From Aporrectodea caliginosa (taxonomy: Eukaryota; Annelida; Clitellata; Crassiclitellata; Lumbricidae), in the NCBI GenBank assembly GCA_020284085.1, contig JACEVL010000958.1, positions 62,001 to 126,000 on the forward strand: a DNA stretch of 64,000 bases, read 5' to 3'. The position numbers and the translations under genes are program-made. Shown piece by piece: positions 24,112 through 36,300 of this stretch (within the stretch, counting starts at the first letter, position 1; the number at the start of each line of letters is the position of its first letter). The notes beneath the pieces were generated by a model, which had not been told where the DNA came from, made no database searches, and saw only the letters and a list, made by a program, of their open reading frames with translations.

Positions 24112-24323
24112 TCAGATGGAACACTCGATATCCACATAGTCACCCAGCTTAAGTTCTGCATATTCGGAATTTGGATTTGGAATAATTCCACGTTGTTCTG
24201 GGATGATCTGATCGTAGACGCTATCCTGCCCAACAAGTTCTGGATTCTCATCGTAATTCATTTCAGGCTGATCCGATAATTTTATAGAACGTGGTTGAGA
24301 ATCAGAGTGCGTCATCTGTCTAC
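24112..24323 (-). CDS. Terminal exon: cytoplasmic tail with tyrosine motifs
   Basis: The acceptor AACCAG precedes a phase 1 exon of 69 residues ending in TGA. It is hydrophilic and acidic, with four tyrosines: Y23 (NYDEN), Y36 (SVYDQI), Y54 (SEYAEL) and Y62 (DYVDI). Y36 and Y54 fit the ITIM consensus S/I/V/L-x-Y-x-x-I/V/L, with 17 residues between the two tyrosines; Y62 is YxxI but lacks the -2 residue. Such motifs recruit SH2-domain phosphatases or kinases once phosphorylated. An in-frame ATG at 24315 is not needed, because the membrane exon joins in phase 1. Confidence 0.72.
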
Positions 24324-27300
24324 CTGGTTCTTAAAATAAATACAGATTGTTGTATATATTTAAAGCAAGCCCTAAAATGCAGAGATCACCATTCTTACAG
24401 ACAAGGCATACCTGAACAATAACATGTAGAAGATTTACTTCAACGCCAAAAAAATATAATATATGAAGTTTTGACAAACATCAATTGCTTTTTTGGCTGA
24501 ACACCAACATTAGGTGTGTCAACAAAAATGTACGGCAAAAGATTTTTCCTCCGATTGGAATGCACATAGGCTCATTTGTTCCTTTTACAATATTATATCA
24601 ATTGCCAAAAAGTTCAGCAATTAAAGAACTTTTAGAGATTGCTCAATGAGGCCAAAATTCTAGACAATGAAGGACAGCAATAACATGGAGGATCGAAAGG
24701 CAAATGTTGACAGGATTGCTCTCGATGTTACAGGACATTCCGGTTATGCAGATCTGATTAATTAAAAAACCTTCTGGAACTGGACAGGAACAAGCTAAGG
24801 CTACACTTGTGGAATTCTCTGGGGTTGCAAAAGATGCATAGAATGCCATAGTTACAACGGCTTCAAACATAGAGGTAAAGCGTGGCGCATGTACTTGGCT
24901 GGAACAGTTGATGCAGAAAAATTTATTGCACTTAGCATGTCAACGCCTCAATGTCCATATTCATGAAATCATCATCGGTGAAGTTTTTGTAGTATTGCTT
25001 GACCATAGACATGGATCAAACATTGCTTTTTTCAAAAGATTTTGGCATTTTTGACCAAACATCAACCAAGCAAACTACAAATCTTTGAATGACGCCCTAC
25101 TTGATAATGCGCTGCTCCAACAGTATTCCTGAAAGCTTTCCTTCCAGACAGCACTGCATATTTACCAACAATACAAAGAATTGATCGAGTGTATGCCTCT
25201 TATTTTAGACTGCCCCTCTCAACTCCCAACCATTACCACTTCCGGCTGGCAGGAGCTTATCACATGGCACGGTGGTTGGCTTAAGAAGTTATTTATTGCC
25301 TGAAAATCTTTCGTGATGAATTCAAGCTTACCACTAGCGAGTAAGCTGAAGAAACTTACAGAGTTTTGTATTTTTGCAGCACGTAATTATCTACTTTCCT
25401 CTTTGGATCACATGGCCCATTGTCCAGTGAGTGCCGATACCGCATTAAACGACCTGCTGCTGTTTCAAAGGATCAAACAGTACTCTGACATAAACAAGGT
25501 GGTCTGACAAACTGCAAGGAAGAAGTTGGAAAACCATCTGGGGTATATTGGACCTGAACTTGTGCCACTATTGTTTTCTGTAAAGGTTTCCAGTGAAGAG
25601 AAAAGTTAATGGTTCAATCAGTGATCCAGATTGGAAGTGATTGGAACGTTCGCAGGATTAAGGATTAAAGCAGCGCGTGACCAGTTGTACAAAAAGGCAC
25701 TGCATGAACTGATGACTTCCTCTTAAAGTGCTGCCTTGAAATCTCCTGGAATAGACATAGACACTTTGTCAGTCAACGATCCAGAAGCGTGGAATGAGAC
25801 TCATCGCTGACAAAATTACAGTCGCTGAAAGTTGTTAATGATGCAACAGAGAGTTCAGTGGATATGACGAGTACATTTAACCTTTCAATCACAAAATCAG
25901 AGCAAGAAATGCAGCCATGTTAACACAAGTTGCTAAGGACAACAGGAAGTGAATGACAGATGTTCGCAAGAACATGCTAAGTCTCACAGGCTTCGGTAGC
26001 TTAATTGTGAGATTTCACAGAATCCATGGACTCGACTGGATCTGGGAACAGTGAGGCTCTATATTACTTATAGGGGGCGCTATATAAAACTACTGTAATA
26101 ATAATAATAATAATTATTATTATTATTAGTTATAATTGTGACAATAATTATTGTAACTGAAAGCTATGAATCCGGATATGATTCAAACTATGGTTTGATC
26201 TGTGACACTTTTATTTCAAGCTTTGTTTGTTCACTGCTGCTATTAAATTGCAGTAGCGAGGCATTTTTGATATGTTGAAACTTCAGCCTCATTGAGCATC
26301 TCCCAAGTATTTACATAGTGGTCTGAAATCTTGCAGGAAATTTAATTTCTGTGTAAGCAACAATATTAGAGTGCGTGCAAATTAACATTCCATATTTGTT
26401 TTGATGGGACACCCGTAGCCAACATACTCCTAATTTGTTTTAAATTTCTACTTGATATCACTTCAGACATCTACAACAAAATTTCTTTAAAAACGGCATT
26501 ACTGGTCAATTAATTTTAAAAGCTTCGACTTGAAAGTGCACCGCTGCTTGAAACTCTAAGATTGAGTTCAACAGATGTGAATGGATCACGAAAGCCTATC
26601 CGTATATTTTTCTTAGTAGTTGAGTTAGTAGAGTTTAGAAAAAATATATTATACTATACATTAATTATGCAGATTCTGACGTTCAAATATCACACGTTCT
26701 CTTAGTAACAGTGATCTACAACGCAACTGTAGAAAGCATCAATTGCTATGTTCTAAAAATGTTATCTGAGTCGTTTCTGGTTCATTTCTAACTTCGAAGA
26801 ACAGTAAAATCTAAACCGGATTGTAATTCAGTTGACTGAAGCGTAGTGTCTTTGAACAAAAGTTAAACAAAACTTACTTGTATAAGAAAGATTCAGATCT
26901 ATAGGGTGTCCAATAAGTTCGTGAACGATTTTGCTTGCAGAAAGCAGAAAATTTATGCAACATACATTAATAATGCTTATGTCATTTGAAAGAGCTGTAT
27001 GTCCCGAAACCAAAAAGTGTAACAAGTGTGAGGTTTTTGCAACTAGGAAATGACGTAATCAATTTATGCTGAGAGGCTATTTTTAGCGAATTTTATGCAG
27101 TTCGCGATCGTTTTTCGTAAAGAAACTCGGAAATGGGCAAAATAGCAGACGTTCAGTTACGCTCGAAAGCTGCTATTCTTGCTCAAGAAGGATATTCATA
27201 TTCCGTTATAGGCCATAAATTAGGACGATCGAAAGGTTGGGTTGCAAAATGGGTTGAAAGAAGCAAGCAAGGCGAGTTAGGCGATCATGCACGATGCGGT

Positions 27301-30300
27301 CGACCAAAGATTTTGACACAGGCTGCTATTAAAATAATCAAACAGGCGAAATACAGACGAGGATTTGGATTGAGACAGATAGAAAAATCTCTCAAGGCAG
27401 GTGGACTGAAGGGCAACAAAGAAACAATCAGAAATTACATGAAAGTGGAGTTGAAGTGGAGAAGTTGGAAACGCAGAAAGACGCCATTGCCAACAGACGC
27501 TCAGAAGAAAAAACGGTTGTTATTCGCGCGGCAGAATATAGGCTAGACATTGGACATTCGAAGACTGGTCTAATGTTTTGTTTAGTGACGAATCGCCGTA
27601 TCAAGTGTTCTATGTTCCAAACTCACGCAATGACACCGTTTGGGGTTCGCAAGAAGAAAATGTTCCTGTCGCCTCGCAGGTCAAGTTTAGTCCGACTGTT
27701 CTTGTGTGGGGAGGTATGACAGCCTCAGGATTAACGCGACTACATTTTGTACCTATTTCAATAACATTTTAAAGAAGGAATTGAAACCAGTTTACGACAG
27801 ACTGAACACTTCTGGAACGATCTCGAAACGACGACTATTCACTGACAACGCCGTTAGCGTTTTCCAGCAGGATGGTGCGCGAGCACATAGTTACATCTGC
27901 TGTTTTGCGAGCATGGCTGAACGAAAATATTCCTAACTACATTGAAAACTGGACTCCAAACTCTCCTGATCTCTCACCGATTTAAAATCTCTGGAGTATA
28001 CTGTCAAGCAGTGTCTACAAAGATCCTGAACCAAAAACTCCTGCTTAGCTAAAACGTCGTTTACGAAAAGCATGGAATTCGATATCGCTTGAAACTTTGC
28101 ACAACCTCATCGAATCTTTGCCCAGACGAATGAAAGCTGTTATAGCCAGCAAAGGCAACACTATTGCCTATTAAATGGTACAATAATTATTGATTTTTGT
28201 TGTGTAGTTTTTTTAACAAACTAGCAAAATCGTTCACGAACTTATTGGACACCCTGTAATATCGTTTACACAAAGTTTAACCAGTTTCATTCCCTCTCCA
28301 AGCCCATCTGACATGGTTACCCTTTTTAGGGATTTTTTATATGTTGCTGTCCAGATTTCTTAGATACCGTTACATTAACCAATCGCACACAATCTTTCGT
28401 TACCTGGATTTCTTGAGTTGGCATTTTTTATTCTTGAGACAGCCAAGAGCGCGTTGATGAGAAAACTGATCGACAGTAAAGTTCCCAACATTATTATTAT
28501 TCCGAGAGTAGGCGTGCTCTTGACCTCTGTTAACAAATGTTAACGAGACTGAACAAAATAATTGTAAAAATATCATTACCTACGTGTGTACGATAAGCAT
28601 GCACATAAATAATTATATGTTTGACCCGTATAGATGCTCCTTTCTGTAGGGTTGTTGACCGTGGTCCGATAACCTAGCTGTTTGACTCGAGTGCGGCCTT
28701 TGACACTGTCGACCTTGGCCTTCTCTCTGAGCTGCTTCGAAACATTGCTTGGCTACATGGATGGTTTACCTGTAGGAGTTGCTTTGGTTCCTCTCTGACC
28801 ACATTCAGGCGGTGGTTATTGGTTCTGCTAGACTGGCTTGGTCCACGGTATCATTTGGACTGTCGAAGGGTTCCTCTGTGTTTTTGCTTCATATTCTTTG
28901 AGCTTCTGACCAAAGTCCTCTCTGAAAAGTATGCTGATGAAACTTGACATGCTTTTACGGCCACGCGATAGACGCATTCTGCTTAGTAGAGAAATATGAT
29001 ATCTTAATTCGAGAAATATGAGATATCAACACATATTATGCTCTTTGGATATTGACATGGTAACGGCGTCTGTTTGGCGTGCCATCAGTTGATGCCTTGT
29101 GACTTGACACCAGCGCAGTAGGCCTATAAGTTACTAATTAAAATTACACTATGTCGTCTAACAGATTGTGAACACAGAATGAAGAACACTCCTTTGTCGT
29201 TTTTGACAGTTCCACAGTATACGCCACTCGCTCTCTCTTAGGGCTGCTTCTACTCTGACGTAACAGCATTCGTGTATTCTGGGATCTAAGTATATGGCAG
29301 TGCCTTTTATGATGGTCTTCCTTTTTCCGCATTAGCTATTTTCAATATGTTATGTAGGCCTATTGGGTTTAATAACCTCCTGCTGACCCTTAACCTTTTC
29401 AGTCTTGCATATTTCAAGCCATTCTACCCACTGTCGCACTTTTTCGGCCTCCGCGTGAAGGTGGTTTTACATTAAAGGCCTGTGGGTAAAGCGATTTTGT
29501 AACCCGACCCGTACCAGTAATAAAGGACCGTTTCCCGTACCCGTAGTCCCGTACCCAACCCGTAGTCAAAATTACAACCCACCAGTTCCTGTACCCGGTA
29601 CGTTATTAGTCCCAGTCCATACCAGACAGCCAACTGAATAGTTTAACTATTTCTGCATATTAAAGTTATCGTAAACTGTGCCTATAATGAAGATGTAACC
29701 AGGAGATGAAGGGTGCGCAAGATTTGTAAATGAATCTAACCAGTTACAGTGCATACCAGCTGTCTTGGTGTGACAGTAAACGCGGCTGTCTTGGATACCA
29801 GAAGCGATTACTGTCACAGTTATCTCGAACCCTGTCTAATGTCTATGCATATAAAAAGTGAAAATGAGACTCACCTGTGCATTTGCCAATGGTTGTGTTT
29901 TCATATCTAGGCTTACACTGACATGACATGTGTAGCTGCCAATTGTGTTTTGGCAAAGTTCTGTGTCAACATGGCATACGAGGGGACAGATTCTACATTC
30001 GTCTATATCTAAAACATTTAAAAAATACAGGATAAATTATTTCATTCAAATTTCTTTAATAGTAATGTTTACGCTGTTTGTCTGCACATGTTAGTCATTA
30101 TATCAACAATAAGCATATTATTATGCGTATATGTATGTATCAGGCATAGTTGTAAAAATAGTTTTTTCGCGTTTTATGTTTTTTAAAAAAATTGTCGTTT
30201 TTTATTGTCGTTTTTTTTTTTTTAATTTTTTTCACGTTTTTTCGTTTTTTTGTAACTTTACTTATATATTTACTGTATGTTATTATTTGTTTAATTTAAT

Positions 30301-33300
30301 TTTTGTCTGATGTACCTTACGTTGTCTCCGTACCTTCAAGGATTCAGCTAATTTACATCACTACTTGATGTCATCATTTGAGAAATAAATAGCACAGTTT
30401 AAGAAATAAAATTTATAAAAGTTATCTGAATTTCTAAGTTATCCAAATGCGAAATGTTGTCTTTGTACACAGCAATCTCCGATTTACTGATAAACTGACT
30501 GATATTACTCCATATCAAGTCGTTATATAAGTAAAAATTGTGAGTATAATTTTTAATTAAGTGGGCAACACTCTATTATACTTACAAAGTTTAGTTTTTA
30601 AACTGAGTTAGGTTTTGTCAGCATGGACTTAATGTTTACAATTTCAATTTGAACAGATTTCGATATTTTTTATCTTTCCATTTCTTATAAAACCAAACTT
30701 ATAAAAAATAAAATAATTTTTGTAGATTAATGTTTCTTAGTGTTTACTAATAAAGTTGTGTTATTTTCTGATTAAAACTAAATTGTGTGAACAAGGTTTT
30801 TAATTTTTAAATGCAGTACAAGATGTAACAAAGTCAAATTATTTTATAGGTTTTTTCTCGTTTTTTCCGTTTTTAATCTTTTTTAAACGACGGTTTTTTC
30901 CATTTTTTATTTTGTTTTATACCGTTTTTAACAACTATGGTATCAGGTACTTCACAAAAGCACACTAGGCATTGTTGTAGCCACAAAGGAATGGTTTTCT
31001 TTGTAAAACTCAACCATAGCTTCGTTCTCTCCCGTTTACAAGAGACCTCTCTGATTCTTTCTATAGACTGCTTAAGACCTTCCTCTTTGACCGGGCCTGG
31101 GTCGGGAGCGCCTCTGAGTAGTTATCTTGAAGGGGCGCTATATAAATTTCATAGATAGATAGATAGATAGATAGATAGCATCGTGATCAACATGATCCAT
31201 GTAGAATTGTAGATGTTTTACAAGTTATTTAAGTACGGAAACTCTCTATATATCAAAATCGTCGTCACTGAATCTAAGATGCGCTGATCGGATTTTCCTA
31301 CCTTCGCACTTGCCAGAGATGTTCTGGAAGCCTTCCTTGCATCCACAGATGTAACTGCCAACGATATTAGTGCAGTATTCCGAAATAACATTGCACGCTG
31401 ATGGAGAATTACCCAATTGGCATTCGTCTACATCTAGATTAAAACAGAGCATAAACATCGTCGTGAAAAGAAAGCAGTCTTCATTCATTCATCCCATTCG
31501 GGGGATTTACATAGCACCTCTTCAAAGGCACTACTCAGAGGTACTCCCGACTCCAGCACGGCCAGAAATAACAGTTTCTAGGTTAGCATAGAACGTGCCA
31601 GAGAGCGTTCTGGGAAGCAAGCGCAATTCCAAAGGCAGCCAATTCCAGAACGTCGTGCCTACCACTGAGAGAGCACGGTTCTGCATGGTAGCTGTGCGGG
31701 CATACGGGACTATCATAGCATTGAGCACCCCTCCCAGCGGAGCGAAGGGAACGACAACACTGGGCACCCGATACGGCCTTTTCATAAGTTTGGTTTAGTA
31801 AGAAATTGAGAAATTAAAAATATTGAAATCTTTTCAAATTTAAATTGTATAGGCTACATATTACATAAGTCCACTTAAGTCCATGGTGACATAAACAATT
31901 TAAAACTAAACTTTGTAAGCATAGAGTGTAGGCCTACTTAATCAAAATATAACTTACAATATTATTTTGAATTAGACCTATAATTATAAGAACTTAATAT
32001 GACGTAATATCATCCTGCTGCTCTACAAATAATTGAATTACCAGTCAATCGGAGATTACTGTGCACAAGGACAACATTTCTCATTATGCATAACTGAGAA
32101 ATTCAAATAACTTTTACACATTTCATTTCCTGTACTGTGCTATTTATTTCTCAACTGATGACACTTAATAGTGACGTAATTAGATGAATCCTTGAAAGGA
32201 CGGAGACAACGTAAAGGATTTCAGACAAGAATTAAATGAAACAAATAATAACAGACAGTAAATAAATAAATAAAGTTACATAAAAAAAAATAAAAAACGG
32301 AATGAAACGTGACGAGATATGAAAAACGAAAAAACGACGTTTTTTTGAAAAATAATAAAAAACGAATTTTTTTACAACTATGACTGAGACAATGGAGGTG
32401 AGGAGCAAAAGAAAGTTTTTAGTGCAGCAGGATGAAGAGGTAGCGAACTAATACATGTAGGGTAGAATTTGTAACTGGGGTATCTGCAGCAAGGGTGGTT
32501 AAGTCAAGCCTGGCAAGCTGCTACCGGGTGCCCAGCCAGATGAATTTAGTCATAGCCTGGTTTAGGCGAAGGCGGTTTGACGACATCCACAATGCAACCA
32601 GTGTCCGACTCATAGCCCGGACTGCAGAGGTGGCGTTTGATGAGAAACAGTGCAAGTATGCCTGTATGTCATCTGCATAGAGCTTACCCAAGACCGCATG
32701 TTCTGCAAGAAGTGAGTCAAGACAAGAAATGTAAATAGCCTAATATACAGGACGGGACCAAGGAATGAGCCCTGGGGCAGACCGTACAGAGCTGGGACCC
32801 ACCGAGACCTAGTCGGACCATGCACCACATTAAGAGAGCGCCCGTGGAGAAAGGAGCCAATCCATTCCAGAACATTTCCAGACAGCCCAAACGAGACGCG
32901 CAACCGCTTAAGAAGAATTTCGTGGTCTACAGTGTCAAAAGCGACGCTGACGTCGCTTAAAGGGCAAGCAAGGTGAGCTGGGATCTGTTTATTGCCCCGT
33001 AGATGTCGGAAAGAAAGCGGTGCAAGAGAGTGTCAGTTGAATGGAACTTTCAGAATCCAGACTGGCAGGATGGAAGAAGATTGTTCCCCTGAGTTGGCCT
33101 GCAAATATCTTTTCGATGACTTTAGATAGGAACGAGACGTTGGCTATCTGCATTGTCCCAAGGACCTAAGCCGTCGCTCTTTAGTACGAGGATCACGATG
33201 GATCTTTTCTGCGATGGAGAAAGAACTCTGTACCGTACCGGATTGACCAACTGCACAGAACTGTGAGAAGCGTGAGCAGAATATCACGTACTCTTGGAGA

Positions 33301-36300
33301 TGGAAAGTGGGGCGAGGGTCCAATTCACACAGTGGCGTACCGACTGGGCAGAGGGGCGAGTCGCCGCGAGCGGCACTTGTGCAGAAGCGGAAAAATAGGG
33401 TTAAAGAGAAAAAAAGGAGTGCATGTTGGATAACAAAATGCTGGAAAGATAGAAAGAAAGGTAGAAAAGAAGTATACCAGCGTATCCAACTCAAGGTCTG
33501 CTCCCTAACGTGTAACTGTCTTGCTGGCTCTGTTCCACACTATCTTAGGTCATATCGTACCCCAGTATCTTCTCTGCCCAGTCGCTCCTCCCTTCGGTCC
33601 TCGCCCGTGGTCATTAGTTGTCCCGCGGGTGCGTAGGCTACTTCAACGACCCAGTCTAGGAGTTTCGCTATAGTGGATCCTACTGACTGGAACCGATTGC
33701 CTCAGTCCCACCGGACCGACCTTTTTCCATTTCTTTTGACCTGTTCCGCAACCGCCTGAAAACCTCTCTCTTTACTAGTGAAGAGTAGCCCTATATAACT
33801 ATTCGATTACGATTACGATTACGAAGGAAAGAAAGAAACCGTCACTTTGATCAAGTCGGGTTGGCTTCCGATGCCGCCCCTAAGCTTTCGTTAGGAGGCG
33901 GTATTACTGGGTTAAACACTAAACAGAATTGTAGAAAAGGAAGCAGTTTCTTTTTAATGTTTACTAAATATGAGCATAGTTCTATTATCGTTAATCTAAA
34001 TAATCCAGTAAATAAAATACATCGTTTAAATTCATTTTTATTGTTATTAAAACTGCAGCTTCTACTGCACAGTACAGCCAAGCCGTGTTTGCACCGTTAC
34101 TGTACAGCGGAATAACGGTTATTAATAATCTTTGAAGAATGTGTCTTGCCTTTTCTATAACGGACACAATCATTAGCCTACTGTAGCCTACGCTGCTTCC
34201 GCGAAATTGTGATATAAAAAATTTATAAAAATGTTAAAAAGTATTATTTCTCGTAAATAAGAATTGGTGTCTATCTTTAATTAATTCATTTCCATTTGAT
34301 GGTTCCGTTTGGTTCGCACTGTATTATTTTTAACTGCAACTAATGAGATAATAACTTTAACAGTTTTACTGTGAGATACTGTAATTGTTAATTACTATTT
34401 TCTCTCGTCCCACTCGTATTAACTACAGACACTCGCAATATTCATTCATTCATTACAAATGAAAATTCATTAATTCATTACGAAGATTTATATAGCACTA
34501 TTCAGAAGGCTTCTAAGTTACTATTCAGAATTGCGCACGGCTCAGAGCCTATATATTGCAAAAAACCAAACGTTTGTGGTTCTGCAGCTATGCGCCTATA
34601 TTTTGTTTCATCCACATCCGCAACAGAAGCGGCGAGTCAGCGACTTCATTTTATGTAGCCTCAGCAGCGGGTTCAAATCCCGGCCACAGCAACAAATGAT
34701 ACGTTGTGATATCAGCTCGACTTGCGCCCTAGCCTACTCGGATGCAGATAATAATATAGATTTCAGTAAGTTGAAGGTTAATGTATTTTTGCCTATTAAA
34801 TAAAACTGATAATTCAACAAATGCAGTGGAAAGTGATAAATGCAGACAGACTATCAACTTAATAAAATGAAATTACTGAAAATATTAAAACAGTTTTTAA
34901 AAAGGTGACTTACCTGTGCATTTGCCAAAGATCGTTTTTTCATATCCAGGCTTGCAAAGACATATGTAGCTGCCAATTGTGTTTTTGCAAAGTTCTGTGT
35001 CAATATGGCAAACAACGGAACTGTCTCTACATTCGTCAACGTCTAAAATATTAAGGAAATGTAGAATACAATTATTTCATTCAAAAGTTAATCTGAGGCA
35101 GTTTCTTCATATGAACTTACTGGATTCTGGTCATTAGGCCCATAATATATAAGCATCGCTATAGTTAAAAGGTGATGATTTTGATTTTGAGTTTAAACGT
35201 AGTCTGTCTCATATTCAACATAGATCACCAATCTGTACAATCTGCATCAACGTACATAAGCTCCTCTCTGCATCAAACCATCGCCACGCAGTCAAAGAAG
35301 CGATTTACCTACCTTCGCACTTTCCAAACACATTTACAAAGCCATGTTTGCATTCACATCTGTAACTGCCAATGCTGTTAACGCAGTTTTCTGATGATGG
35401 ATTACACGTTGATGCTCCCGATTGACATTCGTCGACATCTGCAGTAAATCATAAATCGTAAATGCATAGCATGAAGAAGAGTTTGCCAAAAACTAGCAGA
35501 AATCGACGTGCGGCTTAAGTATCATGATTTACTTCTAAGTTTTCTCATGCTAAATACTAGTCTACTAATAATTATTGGCACATGTCATTACATAACATAA
35601 CTTGCTTTCACTCTCTCATATGCCTGCTGTAGTCCAGAATGAACTGTTTGGTGGCTGAGATAAATGTGGTGCAGAGAACCTGTTCTGGGTCTTTACGTTG
35701 AGTCCGTTAAGCCGGTTCAAACCTACCGTCATTAGGCTATGGGCCAGGGCCTAGCGATATCTCACCGCCACCCGGTCTCTCGAAGTAGGAAGTGAATCTT
35801 TGGAACGAAACTGTTGTCATCTGTTATCAAAGTCTTAAGAAGTTAATAATGAAGTAAAATTACAAACTATAATCAGACAGCCATGCGTATTATGTGTTGT
35901 AGGCCATTTTCTTAGACTCATCGTAATAGGCCGGATGACCAGTCATCTCTCTCGCCGTCAGATCTTCCCACTGACTATGCACGGACACAGACATGATTGT
36001 ATTACTGCGCCTAGGTTTGCTATGGGCGCAGATGTAGCCAAAAAATTAAGGATGTGCAAGATTTTGGAAAATAACACAGCTGCAGTGACATAATAAATTT
36101 TGTGACCGAAGGGATCAAAATGAGTCACATATGTCGGAAATTTTAGAATATGAGTATTTTACATATTCTTAAAGAATATGTTTTTGCTTTACAATGACAC
36201 CAAAAGTTTGGTTCTACCTTATTTTTTGACAAAGTTACGAATGATTATGTGTTTTTTATTCGAACATATTTTTCAATTTTTTTTAATACATAATCACAAA

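Noticed and set aside
24399..24437. A 39-base phase 1-1 mini-exon with hydrophobic codons before the tail exon
   Set aside because: The membrane exon at 28404-28526 is longer, better bounded and sufficient; this one has a weak acceptor.
24643..24870. 75-residue minus frame with hydrophobic stretches near the tail exon
   Set aside because: It lies within the decayed plus-strand family copy and lacks matching splice phases.
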